64,000 nt of DNA from Antitrichia curtipendula (taxonomy: Eukaryota; Streptophyta; Bryopsida; Hypnales; Leucodontaceae): assembly GCA_951230915.1 (NCBI GenBank), contig OX579633.1:4216001-4280000 (forward strand), written 5' to 3'. Shown here piece after piece: positions 1-9,539 of this stretch. The translations under genes were made by a program, and so were the position numbers. Every line of letters begins with the position of its first letter. Position 1 is the first letter of the stretch. Under the pieces are notes generated by a model. The model made no database searches. It was not told the DNA's origin and worked only from the letters and a program-made list of their open reading frames with translations.

Positions 1-223
1 GCCACAACTTGTCGATGTGATACATTTTCACATATCTTTTGCAGATTTTGGAGGTCCAATAAATTTCTTCCTCCTTCTCCCATTCACTCTCCGCTTTGAT
101 ATTTGGATCATCTAAAATGTCCCAGTGAAGCTCGTGGGCAGTCCCCTTTGATTTTGTCTTCGCGCTCTTGCCACCTCTTGAAGTCATCGCTACAGTACCC
201 TTGCTCGTACCTTCCGTTGTCAT
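1..223 (-). CDS. N-terminal part of an unidentified protein, running off the left edge
   Basis: Reading the minus strand from an ATG at 223, the frame stays open for 74 codons to the window edge. An in-frame TGA lies 18 bases upstream, so this is the first possible Met. The start of the protein is rich in Thr, Ser, Gly and Lys (MTTEGTSKGTVAMTSRGGKS). The part nearest the edge is a charged, Trp-containing segment (HELHWDILDDPN, then EKEEEIYWTSKICKRYV). That later part has the look of a Myb/SANT-like or other helical DNA-binding head, but I do not recognise the family. The flanking GTCCG-rich block and duplications make a transposon-encoded protein more likely than a host gene. No splice donor is visible inside the window. 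Confidence 0.45.
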   Translation of the reverse strand, partial: MTTEGTSKGTVAMTSRGGKSAKTKSKGTAHELHWDILDDPNIKAESEWEKEEEIYWTSKICKRYVKMYHIDKLW

Positions 224-365
224 GGCTAACGACAAGTGATATCAAAAAATAATTGACCTCACTCTCCACCCATATAGGAGCAACTAGCACAATGAAGCAA
301 CGGTTGTAACGTCCGACACGGGTTCCACCTCTAAATGGAGAGAAGAAGTGAGGAAAAATGGAACG

Positions 366-662
366 GCCGTCCGCCTTTATACCCGTCCGCCACCAAACTT
401 AAAGTAGGTCCGGCTGCGGACGCCCTCCCAAACCTCCCGAAGCGGACTAGGTCGTCCGATTGATCGGACGAACCTACTGTCCGCTCGATCGGACGGACTG
501 ACTGTCTACTTGATCGGGCGGCCGGATCGTCCGAGTCGAACCGCCCGTCCGCCCGTCCCGTGGTCTGCGTCCAGCGGACGGTGGCCACTACGTCCGCTGC
601 GTCCGCAACAGCGTCCGCGGACGCTGCGTCCGATTTTTGGACGTAATTTGCCCCCGGACGTT
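366..662. repeat. GC-rich block packed with GTCCG/CGGAC pentamers
   Basis: About 18 copies of GTCCG or its complement CGGAC occur in roughly 300 bases, many as back-to-back inverted pairs, for example CGTCCGATTGATCGGACG near 451 and GTCCGCGGAC near 615. GC content is far above the surroundings. The block lies just upstream of the leftward reading frame that starts at 223, so it may be that element's promoter or subterminal region. Subterminal arrays of short inverted motifs are typical of plant DNA transposons, but no terminal inverted repeat is visible here. Open frames across the block have biased composition and are not supported as genes. Confidence 0.5.
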
Positions 663-663
663 C

Positions 664-1331
664 CAATTCGTCAACCCTGCTCACCGAACACAAACACTGA
701 TCGAGAAGAGAGAAAATCTAACTGAAATTGACTCCACCCGTCTAAGTTTTGAGGGTACCCAGACAGCCAGTCCAGAACAGCGTCGGATCCGAGGCGCCTC
801 CAGCTCGTGAAGATGGGTACCCTCAAAAGCAAAATTTTCAAGAATTGATCCTTGGTGGTTTCAAGATCAAAAATGATCTGCCAGCCTTGCACTTACATGA
901 ATCACGTACGAAGCAAGGATCTCACGTAGCTTGGGGTTGAAAATGGAATTGAAAATAATTCGAGTCAGTATCAAGAGTACGATGGCAGACCCTTCAGTAC
1001 CCCGTCGGATCCGAGGCGCCTCTGGCAAGTGTCGACAAGCCAGTCAAAATTCAATTCCGCTTCCTCAGCGAACACAAAAACTGATCGAGAAGAGACAAAA
1101 TCTAACTGAAATTGACTCCACCCGTCCAAGTTTTGAGGGTACCCAGACAGCCAGTCCAGAACAGCGTCGGATCCGAGGCGCCTCCAGCTCGTGAAGATGG
1201 GTACCCTCAAAAGCAGAATTTTCAGGAATTGATCTTTGGTGATTTCAAGATCAAAAATGATCTGCCAGCCTTGCACTTGCATGAATTATGTACGAAGCAA
1301 GGATCTCACGCAGCCTGGGGTTGAAAATGGA
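664..1331 (+). repeat. Direct duplication, about 260-280 bp per copy, 384 bp apart
   Basis: The segment at about 685-947 recurs at about 1069-1331 with a constant offset of 384 bases and only scattered substitutions. Shared landmarks are GTCGGATCCGAGGCGCCTC, the paired GGGTACCC sites, and TTTCAAGATCAAAAATGATC. A third partial copy of the GTCGGATCCGAGGCGCCTC core sits between them near 1004. It looks like a tandem segmental duplication inside a repetitive element. No gene is supported in it. Confidence 0.85.
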
Positions 1332-1405
1332 TGGGATCTCACGCTGGGGCTGGGATCTCACCCGCAGGCTGGGATTATCACCCGCAAGCTGGGATCCCAC
1401 GCAAT
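1331..1405 (+). repeat. Short tandem array, unit of about 20 bp
   Basis: Four imperfect units of the form GCTGGGATCTCACCCGCAG follow directly on the second copy of the duplication. The same GGATCTCACG word occurs once at the end of each duplicated copy, so the array probably grew by slippage from that end. Confidence 0.75.
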
Positions 1406-2586
1406 CACGACAACAACCCTCATTCAAGCAGAATTTTGAAAGCAAACCTCATTCTCTCCGAATTGATCTTGATGACTCGCAATTTCAACTTGACTCCCCT
1501 CCTGTCTCGATCAGCTTCGCGTGCTCCGCACCATCGCTCCAGCTCCCTGCAAGTTCCCTCACACAAGGATGTTGCAGTGCAAGTGAATCGACAAGAGAAA
1601 GGCCGGCTGCCCCTGCTTGCTTTGGGAACAATGGAGCGCTTGGGGAGGTGGTTTGTCTACACTTGGAGCGGGAATTATGGCGGCCTCAAGATCTCCGCGG
1701 GGGAAAAGATAAGCCTACCGCATGCAAGACCACCGCATGCAAGTCCACCATTCTCGGGATTTCTATTCCAGTTCAACCTTTACCGCATGTTGCATTTGAG
1801 GACTTCAATATGTGAAAAAGGTTGTCTCCTGAATCTTGGTTCATGAACCGGATGTCTTTGGTGAAATTTCTATTTAGATGACATGCAGACGGCACAGTAA
1901 AATAATTTATGAACTAGTGGAGATGGTTTGAGATATACGCCATGTTCATTCTCCAATTAGCACTGGTTGATACTTTCTAGAAGTCAATTGACGATACTCA
2001 TCTAAAAATGCTTTTACTCAGTTATTTTTATTTATCCTTTTAATTATTTTTAATCTTTTTAATTTTGTTCATTTACCAATTATTAGTTTTTGTTCATGAA
2101 CTTATGATCGACCTTAGTTCCCCGAATGACGCATATTCTTTATTCTAAATACAGGGATGTTGTTTGATTTGGGAAAAATCCACAGCTCATGGTTAAAAAT
2201 TTATTTTTAGTATGATACATGCACTTGCCCTGATGCTTAGCAACATTCACTCTCAAGACGTTGGAAAACAATATTGATATCTTGTCAGTACACTCTATTC
2301 ATATTTCCTTTTTAGTATATGAACACAGCTTCATTTCTTTGTTAGAATTTCATTTCAGTACCCTCACCTACTCTAGTTCCAAGTTGGAAAACTATAAAGG
2401 GACCTACCTATTTCTGTCCTAAAACATATGCAATTTGACTTCCCTTTTGTACTTGTACACATATTAGCAATAAATGATTCAAACAATGTCATGTCCCAAG
2501 GAATATCACATTCAAGCACATGACCCTTATTCATTGAGCACTGGAAAAAAACAAAAAACTCTTGAGAATACAAAAGATAGATATTA
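1406..2586. other. No supported gene; moderately GC-rich sequence grading into AT-rich sequence
   Basis: Several open frames overlap at 1288-1846 on the plus strand in different frames, with no recognisable protein. From about 1860 the sequence is AT-rich with many stops. I see no RNA gene or transposon end. Confidence 0.5.
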
Positions 2587-2895
2587 TCATACAGTAGTCC
2601 CGATGAGATGCGCTTCAACTTCATCGTGCGTGAAAACTTGCTGAGAGTCTTTGCCTTCTCCGCCTTCCTCCTGTCCTGAAGCACCCATTGCTTTGCCGCT
2701 CTCTCCCACCTCGAAGTGAAGAGTCTTCCGAAGTTTGCCAGCTCCAGGATGCCTGGACTTTGAAACCGCTCTCTTTCCTCTATTCATTCTAGATCTAGTC
2801 AATGCTCTAGAAGAAGAAAAATAGAATGAAGTCCGCCTCCTCTTTCTACCCTGCAATGGCAAGCTAAACAAATCTCCCCGGTCTTCTATGAGCAT
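2587..2895 (-). CDS. Possible small basic protein or exon, unidentified
   Basis: A 102-codon minus-strand frame is clearly more GC-rich than its surroundings. Its composition is Arg/Lys/Ser-rich at the start (LQGRKRRRTSFYF, then NRGKRAVSKSRHPGAGKL), with a Gly/Glu-rich acidic patch later (SGQEEGGEGKDSQQ). An internal Met near 2790 would give a 67-residue product. The nearby MULE raises the possibility that it is an accessory transposon frame or captured gene piece. No homologous family is recognised and the overlapping alternative frame cannot be excluded. Confidence 0.25.
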   Translation of the reverse strand: MLIEDRGDLFSLPLQGRKRRRTSFYFSSSRALTRSRMNRGKRAVSKSRHPGAGKLRKTLHFEVGESGKAMGASGQEEGGEGKDSQQVFTHDEVEAHLIGTTV

Positions 2896-3496
2896 GTGCT
2901 AAGAGGAAAGGCTAATGAGAACAACTACCTCAGAGAGCAAGCACTAACACACCAAAAACATGATGTACAAATGAATCCCTCCTCCTAAAACAGCCTATAA
3001 GTACGCTTTGAAAACGGACATTAGCTACCATAACTTTACACAAGTTGAGCTATAGCATAGGTCTTCCATTTCAGCTCGTTAATGTTGCAAAGCGTGTCGT
3101 GCGACGGCGCTTCATGGTGCCGTCAACATCTATGACGGTTAAGAAGAAGAACATCAGTTCTGACAGCATAGTTTTGGTAAACGCTCCATTCTGCACATGC
3201 CATAGTACAAGCGTGGATTGTGTGTCATAAAATCAGAAGTGAGTAATTATTACAAATAGAAATTTAGGACATAATCTTAAGTCAAATCTATCTGCAATGA
3301 TTCCTAGACTTTATACCTAAATGCACTACGATGATGATGAGACCGTATTGTATTGGTTGTCCCATCTAGAGATATTCATTAAATGTTGGCGCTTATGAGC
3401 TTGAAGAACACAAAAAAGATGGCACCTATCGTTAATAATCATGAAAGTAAAAGTAATGTTCAAATTTATCTTTGGCGCCTTTATCCGTAGTGAGTA
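2896..3496. other. No supported gene upstream of the MULE transposase
   Basis: Mixed sequence with one short open frame (3045-3230) of no recognisable content. The MULE terminal inverted repeat should lie in or beyond this stretch, but I could not pair it by eye with a match after 7591. Confidence 0.4.
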
Positions 3497-5764
3497 ATGG
3501 CATGGAGCACTATAAAACATGGAGACACCCAAGTAACCTGTGTATCCTTCATATATAATGTCACTCCTCTTCGTTTCAGTATCTACTTGTCTATTGATAG
3601 AAACATGGCCTGCATACGTGTAGATGGTCAGGAGGCACCCTTAGTGTTTCCACTTGATGAAGGAGGGCGAGCTAAAGTACTGAATCATTTGCTTCATGTG
3701 AGATTCAAATTTGTTGAATCGACTATCTATGTAGAGGAAGAGAGAAGGTCTGAGTTAGGTGAATTGCAACAATCAGTTCCTATACTAAAGTCCATGTGTG
3801 ATGAGGGCTTCTGTTGGTACCTAGCGTCTGGGAATTTTAGAGTTTATGGTATCTCACTATCAATGGTACCCTCCTCTCTTGAGATAGGAAGTCGGCAATC
3901 AGTAAATTCAACAGTGGATATCCCATTCATGAGAGAGGCAACTACAGAAGGTCCGTGCCGTGAATGTCTCTCAGTATTTTCTAGAAGTCCAATTCCTATT
4001 ATACCAAAGATAGAAAACTTGGATTCTATCATAGAGTTGGCTAGCGATTCAGAAGAAGACTCTCCACCCTTAACCCTTCAACTGAACCCCCTTACAATTC
4101 ACAATGCTTTAGAGGAGAAGGGAAATGGGAACTCTGAATCCAATACCCCATCTAGTAGTCATGCGCGCTCTGTGTTGTCCCGTCCTCCATTGCACCCAAG
4201 GCCTTTCCACCAACCCAGTATAATTAAGTGCTTGAGGAGACTTTCTAAGCTTCATCGTTCTAGGAGTGAGTTGTCTACAATGGACTTTGACACTGTAGAA
4301 CACCATGAAGTGAAGTTTTTGCCTCCTACATACAATGGGGACACCATCTTCGAATTACCTCCGTGTGGACGACAATCTTATTCATCTTGTGCAAAGAACT
4401 TGGAAGGAATGGACAAGCGATACAACGGACATCCTTGGTGCAAGTTGGTGACAACAAACATCCACAATTCCGACAACTTAAAGTTCCGTAAGTCATACTG
4501 CGCTGGTCATCTTGTTTGTGAAAATACTGAGTGTGAGTATATGAAGAGGGCTTCCAGAAAGAATGAGACAGAGTGGAGCGGTTCTACAGTTTTTCCTTTT
4601 GCAATAGGAGAGGGTCCTCCTAAAGATTGTAGGCTAGTTTGTAAGGTTTGCAAAACAATACCTACGTGCGTGAGCTCATGCGGCGCTAGAATTTACTACT
4701 GCTACAGCGATGATGCAAAGATGAGTAGGGCTGCTATTCACCTCGGTAATCATATTCATCCGGTAGCTATGGGCTTGTATAGGGACTCCGCAAAAGAAAT
4801 TAGTGATCTCATTGCAGAGCAGGTGTCTAGAACCCCCACAACCACCAACTCTACCATTGCGCTATCTGCTAACAAAGATTTCCTACAAAATCACCTATTT
4901 CATCATGGAGAAGGAAAGAAGGAAATGTTGAAGGGAGAAGAAATGGAAGAGGTCATGGATCACTTCCAGTTTTTGAGCAGTCCAAATATACGAAACGTCA
5001 TCTCTTCTTTTCGCTCAAACAACCGAGGAGGAGTCATTGACAACATTATGACCATGAAGAAAGAATCAAAGTTCAAATTTATACATGATAGCATCTTCCC
5101 AGGCCAAAGCAAAGAGAAGGTGTACATTTTCAAAATGCTCACTGAAGGACCTGGAAGTGGAGTGGACTTGATAAGGCGTATGCAACCAGGTGGTGATCTG
5201 CAAAACACGTGGATGATGTTTGACCACGTAAAGCGCGTGAAGGACTGGACCACAATGACTTGGCACGTGTATAATTCACAGTACAAAAAAGTGATGACCA
5301 TTGCCATGTGTGACATGCAATTTGAAGATACCGAAGTCCAAGTACAGTTTTGGAAGAGTTTGAATTTGGTCATGGCATGACATGGATTGGTTGATCCGAA
5401 CTTCAAGGGATTTATGGCAAATAGCGCCATGGCCAATTGGAAGGCAGTTCATATTGTGTACGGTAGTGGCAGAGTGGATGAGGTAATGGAGAACCGTGAA
5501 AGGACGTGTTTGCTACACTAGAGTACTTCTCTTATAAAACACACACAGAAGCACATCAAGCATGCATTTCAACAACAACACATTATGTTATGCAAGCAAT
5601 ACAAAGAATCAAAGACCGTGGATGAAGCAGAGAGTCGATACCTTGCAATTCGTTCATGGTGGCTTTCGTCTGGAGCTGCAACCAAAGAAGCACTTCATCA
5701 CCTAGACCATTGGCTGGCATTTTGGCATTTTCGATATTTACAGTGGGGAGGCTTCATGACCATG
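3497..5764 (+). pseudogene. MULE (Mutator-like) transposase, first exon, broken by two in-frame stops
   Basis: The frame opening at 3497 (a more likely start is Met at 3605, MACIRVDGQEAPLVF) runs in one phase to a GTAAGC donor at 5765. It carries a Cys/His-rich segment (FRKSYCAGHLVCENTECEY, CKVCKTIPTC, then HLGNHIHPV), which looks like the WRKY-GCM1/FLYWCH-type zinc fold often found in MULE transposases. The transposase core follows, with MMFDHVKRVKDW as the probable first catalytic Asp region. TGA at 5378-5380 and TAG at 5519-5521 interrupt an otherwise continuous frame that resumes through GLVDPNFKGFMANSAMANWK and ends in RYLQWGGFMTM. The segment MANSAMANW may have lost the second catalytic Asp. 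Both stops mean the copy is dead. The assignment rests on these motifs together with the SWIM finger in the next exon. Confidence 0.8.
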
Positions 5765-5901
5765 GTAAGCTCAACTAAGAATTTTTGTTTCTAGCTTCAT
5801 TTTTTATTTATTACAAAGTGTTGCAAAAAAGAGTTATACTTTGTACCAGAAAAAATTGTCAATGGCTTTTCGTTTTTTTTGTTTCTGTACATGACAACAA
5901 C

Positions 5902-6070
5902 AAATTTTGACTAGTAAATTTCTTTGAATTATTGATGAATATCAAAAATGGGAGTAGTACCAGGCAATACTTAAACATCCGTCGGATCCGATGGATGTTC
6001 ATGTGTTGTCTGGTACTACTCCTATTTTGGGTATTCATTAGTTGCAAGGAATTTGAAAGGTCCAAAATTA
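5902..6070. repeat. Foldback hairpin inside the MULE intron
   Basis: Two arms of about 84 bases pair around a GGATCC centre at 5984-5989. The left arm reads GGGAGTAGTACCAGGCAATAC and so on toward CATCCGTCGGATCC. The reverse complement of the right arm matches it across nearly the whole length, including the outer AAATTTTG and the AATATCAAAAATGGGAG stretch. It lies wholly within the intron at 5765-6202. It could be a small foldback MITE or a hairpin-RNA source. No target duplication was found. Confidence 0.8.
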
Positions 6071-6202
6071 AGAATTCACATTTTCAATATTCCTTACAAG
6101 GTATCCTAGTTGTACAGTGTGAATTTTTAGAATTCGTTTTTCTCATACAAATGTTTCATGTATGCTTAGAATAGTTTCTAATTGCTTCGGTTGGATTTGT
6201 AG

Positions 6203-7591
6203 GGCTTGAGTTTGGAAGAGATGACAGATTTACTTTTTTGTAATCTGTCTGAAACGGTTCATAACAAGTGGCTTCAAATGTCTGGTAAACGTGCAAACAA
6301 TTTGTTTGACGCCACTTGTGATGATAGTATTCGTGCTTGGATGCAAATGACAAACTACCGTGCATATTTGAGAGGTCACACTTCTGGTTCAGGACCATCC
6401 AAGGGAGAATTGAAGTTGAGAGCTGCTAGACGCAGCGGATGCCTAAAAAAAATTGCAGAGGCATTGAACACATTGCCGGAAGCACATGGTGTAGGAACTC
6501 GAGTACCGCATTTGGAAGGAGAAGAAATATTTGGAAGCACGAAGAGAAAGTTGGACATACCTATTGGTGATGCCGGAGATTCACATCACCCCGACAAGGT
6601 CAACTTTTCTCAACCTCGAGTTCGAACAAGGTCAACCAAGGTTTTCACGGAGCCATTGGAAGTCAACCAATCACACAGCGAGGTCATTCCACACCAGTAT
6701 GTGCCAATCGCATTTGAAAGTGACTGCGACACATCAAAGTGGCACATTGCAAGGATAAGTCACAAATCAAATGCAAGATGCCAAGATCAGCAACGAATGT
6801 CAAAGATCAAGTGTACCGCAAAAATTGCAAAAGGAAGAAAGGGAACTCCAGCTCCCACCTACCGTGGTAGAAAAGAAGAGTACGGGAGTAAGCGTGAGGT
6901 GGTGGCCGATTTTTGGTTTTGTTGGGATGATATTGAACGATGTGTGCAAGGTACAAAGCGTAAGTGGGTCATAGATTGGCCTGAGGTGCCGAAAGTTTGG
7001 CAAGTGTTGGCTGGAACCAACTTGGATCGAGAAGAGACATTGTTGCTGCAGCATGCAGGCTTCCGCCTCCAAAAACGGCCTACATTGTCGCCACGGCAGC
7101 TCTTCTCCATGTCTAATATTTTTGAGCCTGTTTTGTTTGACCAAGCATCTCCACCAAATCTGGATGCATATCCAACAGTGAGGAACAACCGGACCATTAG
7201 GAGAGCTACAAATGCCCCTACAGCAGAGCAACGGAACAAGTGGGAGAGTGCTCGGAATGTTAGAGGCCAAATTTTAGGAGTGACCCTTCTCCCTTTTCCA
7301 GGCTTTGGAGCAATAGTGGTACTCGAGAGTGGGGTGGACTCCAACAGCCATATATACCGAATTACTGTTGGTATGTTTCCTACATGCACATGTCCGGACT
7401 TTGTGAATATGGTTGTGTCCGTTGTTGGAGGTCGCCAACAATACGTGAATTGTAAGCACTTGTACTACTTGTATAGGTACTTCTGCAAGATGGACCTTCA
7501 TGAAGACAAATTCATTCATGCACCTAGTTATAGCTACAATGAGTTGAAGGTACTCCTAGTGCGGGCAAGGATTATCATATTGCCAGAGTAA
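6203..7591 (+). pseudogene. MULE transposase, second exon with SWIM zinc finger
   Basis: A TTTGTAG acceptor at 6196-6202 opens a frame of about 460 codons that joins the first exon in phase 0 (intron 5765-6202, 438 bases). Near residue 392 it has TCTCPDF and near 416 CKHLYYLYRYF, giving the C-x-C-x(n)-C-x-H pattern of the SWIM finger that follows the DDE core in MuDR/FAR1-type transposases. The middle is basic and low in recognisable motifs. A perfect-looking GTAAGT donor at 7588 overlaps the stop codon, so a further exon may have existed. None was recognised downstream. This exon is intact, so the gene decayed mainly in exon 1. Confidence 0.8.
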
Positions 7592-8144
7592 GTATGGCTA
7601 CTTTTTTTATGTAGTGCAAAGTATTGTAATGGCCTTCATACATTGAAATGATATGAAGTACATGGCATAGAAGAAGTTATTGGTATCAAAAAATAGAGGA
7701 GCATGTCTCATATGTAAGAATACATGTGGCTAATTAAAATGCATGTGCATGAGTTCCAACCTTATATTTTACTGTAATACTACACACCCAAATACAAGGC
7801 GGCCTTTGCTAATACATGAGCATACAATACTGATGAGAGCTGAAAATGGGGAAGAGTGACAAGACCAATGTCCAGGTTCCTATTCAAGTGTCCCACAACA
7901 CATGTTCAGAGGTCACTTTTAAGTCTTCAGTTGTCCCATAACGATTGGCATTTGGAAATGAGTCACTGTATACGTAGTTACGTTCAATGAACAATCATTG
8001 CAGGAGGACTGTTTGGGGAATAGACCTTGGCCGTAATTGTGTGGCATATTATATTCCCAACGGTCCTCTAGCATTTTGTTCAAGACGAATTACGTCATGT
8101 GTATTTTGTATTCAGGCAACTTCGTATTTGGGCACAAAAAATTG
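7592..8144. other. No supported gene; probable 3' part of the MULE
   Basis: AT-rich sequence with no open frame worth reporting. A short segment around 7860-7930 has lower AT content. The MULE right terminus should be in this interval or beyond, but was not identified. Confidence 0.4.
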
Positions 8145-8740
8145 TGAGTGATGGAGTTGCCTCCCCATTACCATTTGTGAATGAATTTTTGTTCACTAGT
8201 GGTGATTGGCTTTCACAATCTATAGGAAAAAAAAATATGTTGAGTGACGGAGTTGCCCCCCATTGAAATTTGTAGATGAATTTCTACTCACCGATGGTGC
8301 CTAACTTTTACAAACTGTAGGAAAAAAAAATCAATGAGTGATGGAATTGGGCCCCCATTAAATTTTGTCGATGAATTTCTGTTCATCAGTGCGGCTTGGC
8401 TTTCACAACTTCTAGGAAAATAAATATGGTGAGTGATGGAGTTGCCTCCCCATTACCATTTGTGAATGAATTTTTGTTCACTAGTGGTGATTGGCTTTCA
8501 CAATCTATAGGAAAAAAAAATATGTTGAGTGACGGAGTTGCCCCCCATTGAAATTTGTAGATGAATTTCTACTCACCGATGGTGCCTAACTTTTACAAAC
8601 TGTAGGAAAAAAAAATCAATGAGTGATGGAATTGGGCCCCCATTAAATTTTGTCGATGAATTTTTGTTCATCAGTGCGGCTTGGCTTTCACAACTTCTAG
8701 GAAAATAAATATGGTGAGTGATGGAATTGCCTCCCAATCA
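8145..8740 (+). repeat. Tandem array of about 95-bp units in a 285-bp higher-order repeat
   Basis: Units begin with TGAGTGAYGGARTTG at 8145, 8241, 8335, 8430, 8526, 8620 and 8715. Neighbouring units differ clearly, but units 1, 2 and 3 match units 4, 5 and 6 almost base for base with a period of 285, so a three-unit block was duplicated recently. The seventh unit is cut off after about 25 bases. Each unit contains GAATTTCTG or GAATTTTTG, TTCAC or TTCATC, and ends in GGAAAATAAATATGG or a poly-A run. This is the structure of a minor satellite or a transposon-internal minisatellite. Confidence 0.9.
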
Positions 8741-9539
8741 AAAATAAAATTTCACACAATCCACAGTTATAGGGTACACGGTAATAGGTCAAAAAATTGA
8801 CATTTTTCCTCTTTTTTCCCAACAAAATCGGAAAAAAAAATTTAGGAGTCCGAATTTTCAATTTTTTTAAGTTTGGGGGCTCCAAGCTCACGAGATCCAC
8901 GCTCACAGCTCACAAGCTCACCGCTCCAAGCTTGCCTGCTAGCGTCGTTGAAATTCCAGTTTATGGGTAGGGATGGAATTCAAAATTACTATAATTGATT
9001 TATTAAAAATCAAAACATTGAAATAACTCTATTCTAACTACTATGAGAGGTAGTTCAGGTTATGAAATTTTAGTTAACCCATTATAAGTTAAATGTCTAC
9101 ACATCAATCAAGTTTGGCACGCAGACTAATGCTCACCATACAAGAGAATGGTGGTAATTGAAGTGCTCCATCTACTTCACTCATCCATTTGTGAGATAGT
9201 TGTAGAAGTCTTTCAAGGGCATTGGAGTAGTATTGGAGTAATAGACTTAGATGTTGAAGAGTTTTGCAAGCTTGGATGATGCGGCAAAGAAGTGAGCCAT
9301 TGCAAGAAGGACAAATGTGGACAAGAAGAGAAAGGCTAGGGAGATTGAAATTTGACATTAGAAGCAACAAAAAAAAGATAAAGACTTTTGAAAGTGGCAA
9401 AAAAGCAGAAGGGATAGAGGAAGGGGAAAAGTAGGTACAAAGTAGATGGAGATGCAACAATTTTGGTATTGAATAAGGTGGTGCAAACCTTTGAAATGCA
9501 ACCCTGTTTTTAGAGGGGGTTGAAGAAGAAGGCCAAATT
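8741..9539. other. No supported gene; small AGCTCAC-rich cluster
   Basis: At 8878-8935 the words AGCTCAC, GCTCACAG and CAAGCTC recur about six times. Similar wording (TTTACAAGCTCATGCTCACAAGCTC) appears near 12158 and, degenerate, near 21172, so it belongs to a dispersed repeat. A minus-strand open frame at 9104-9460 has no recognisable features. Confidence 0.45.

Noticed and set aside
1288..1846. Overlapping 171-175 codon frames
   Set aside because: Two frames are open together in a repeat-derived, compositionally biased stretch, with no recognisable domain.
4109..5436. Minus-strand open frames inside the MULE and similar antisense frames in the ORP and WD40 genes
   Set aside because: They are shadows of the coding strand, with no independent motif.
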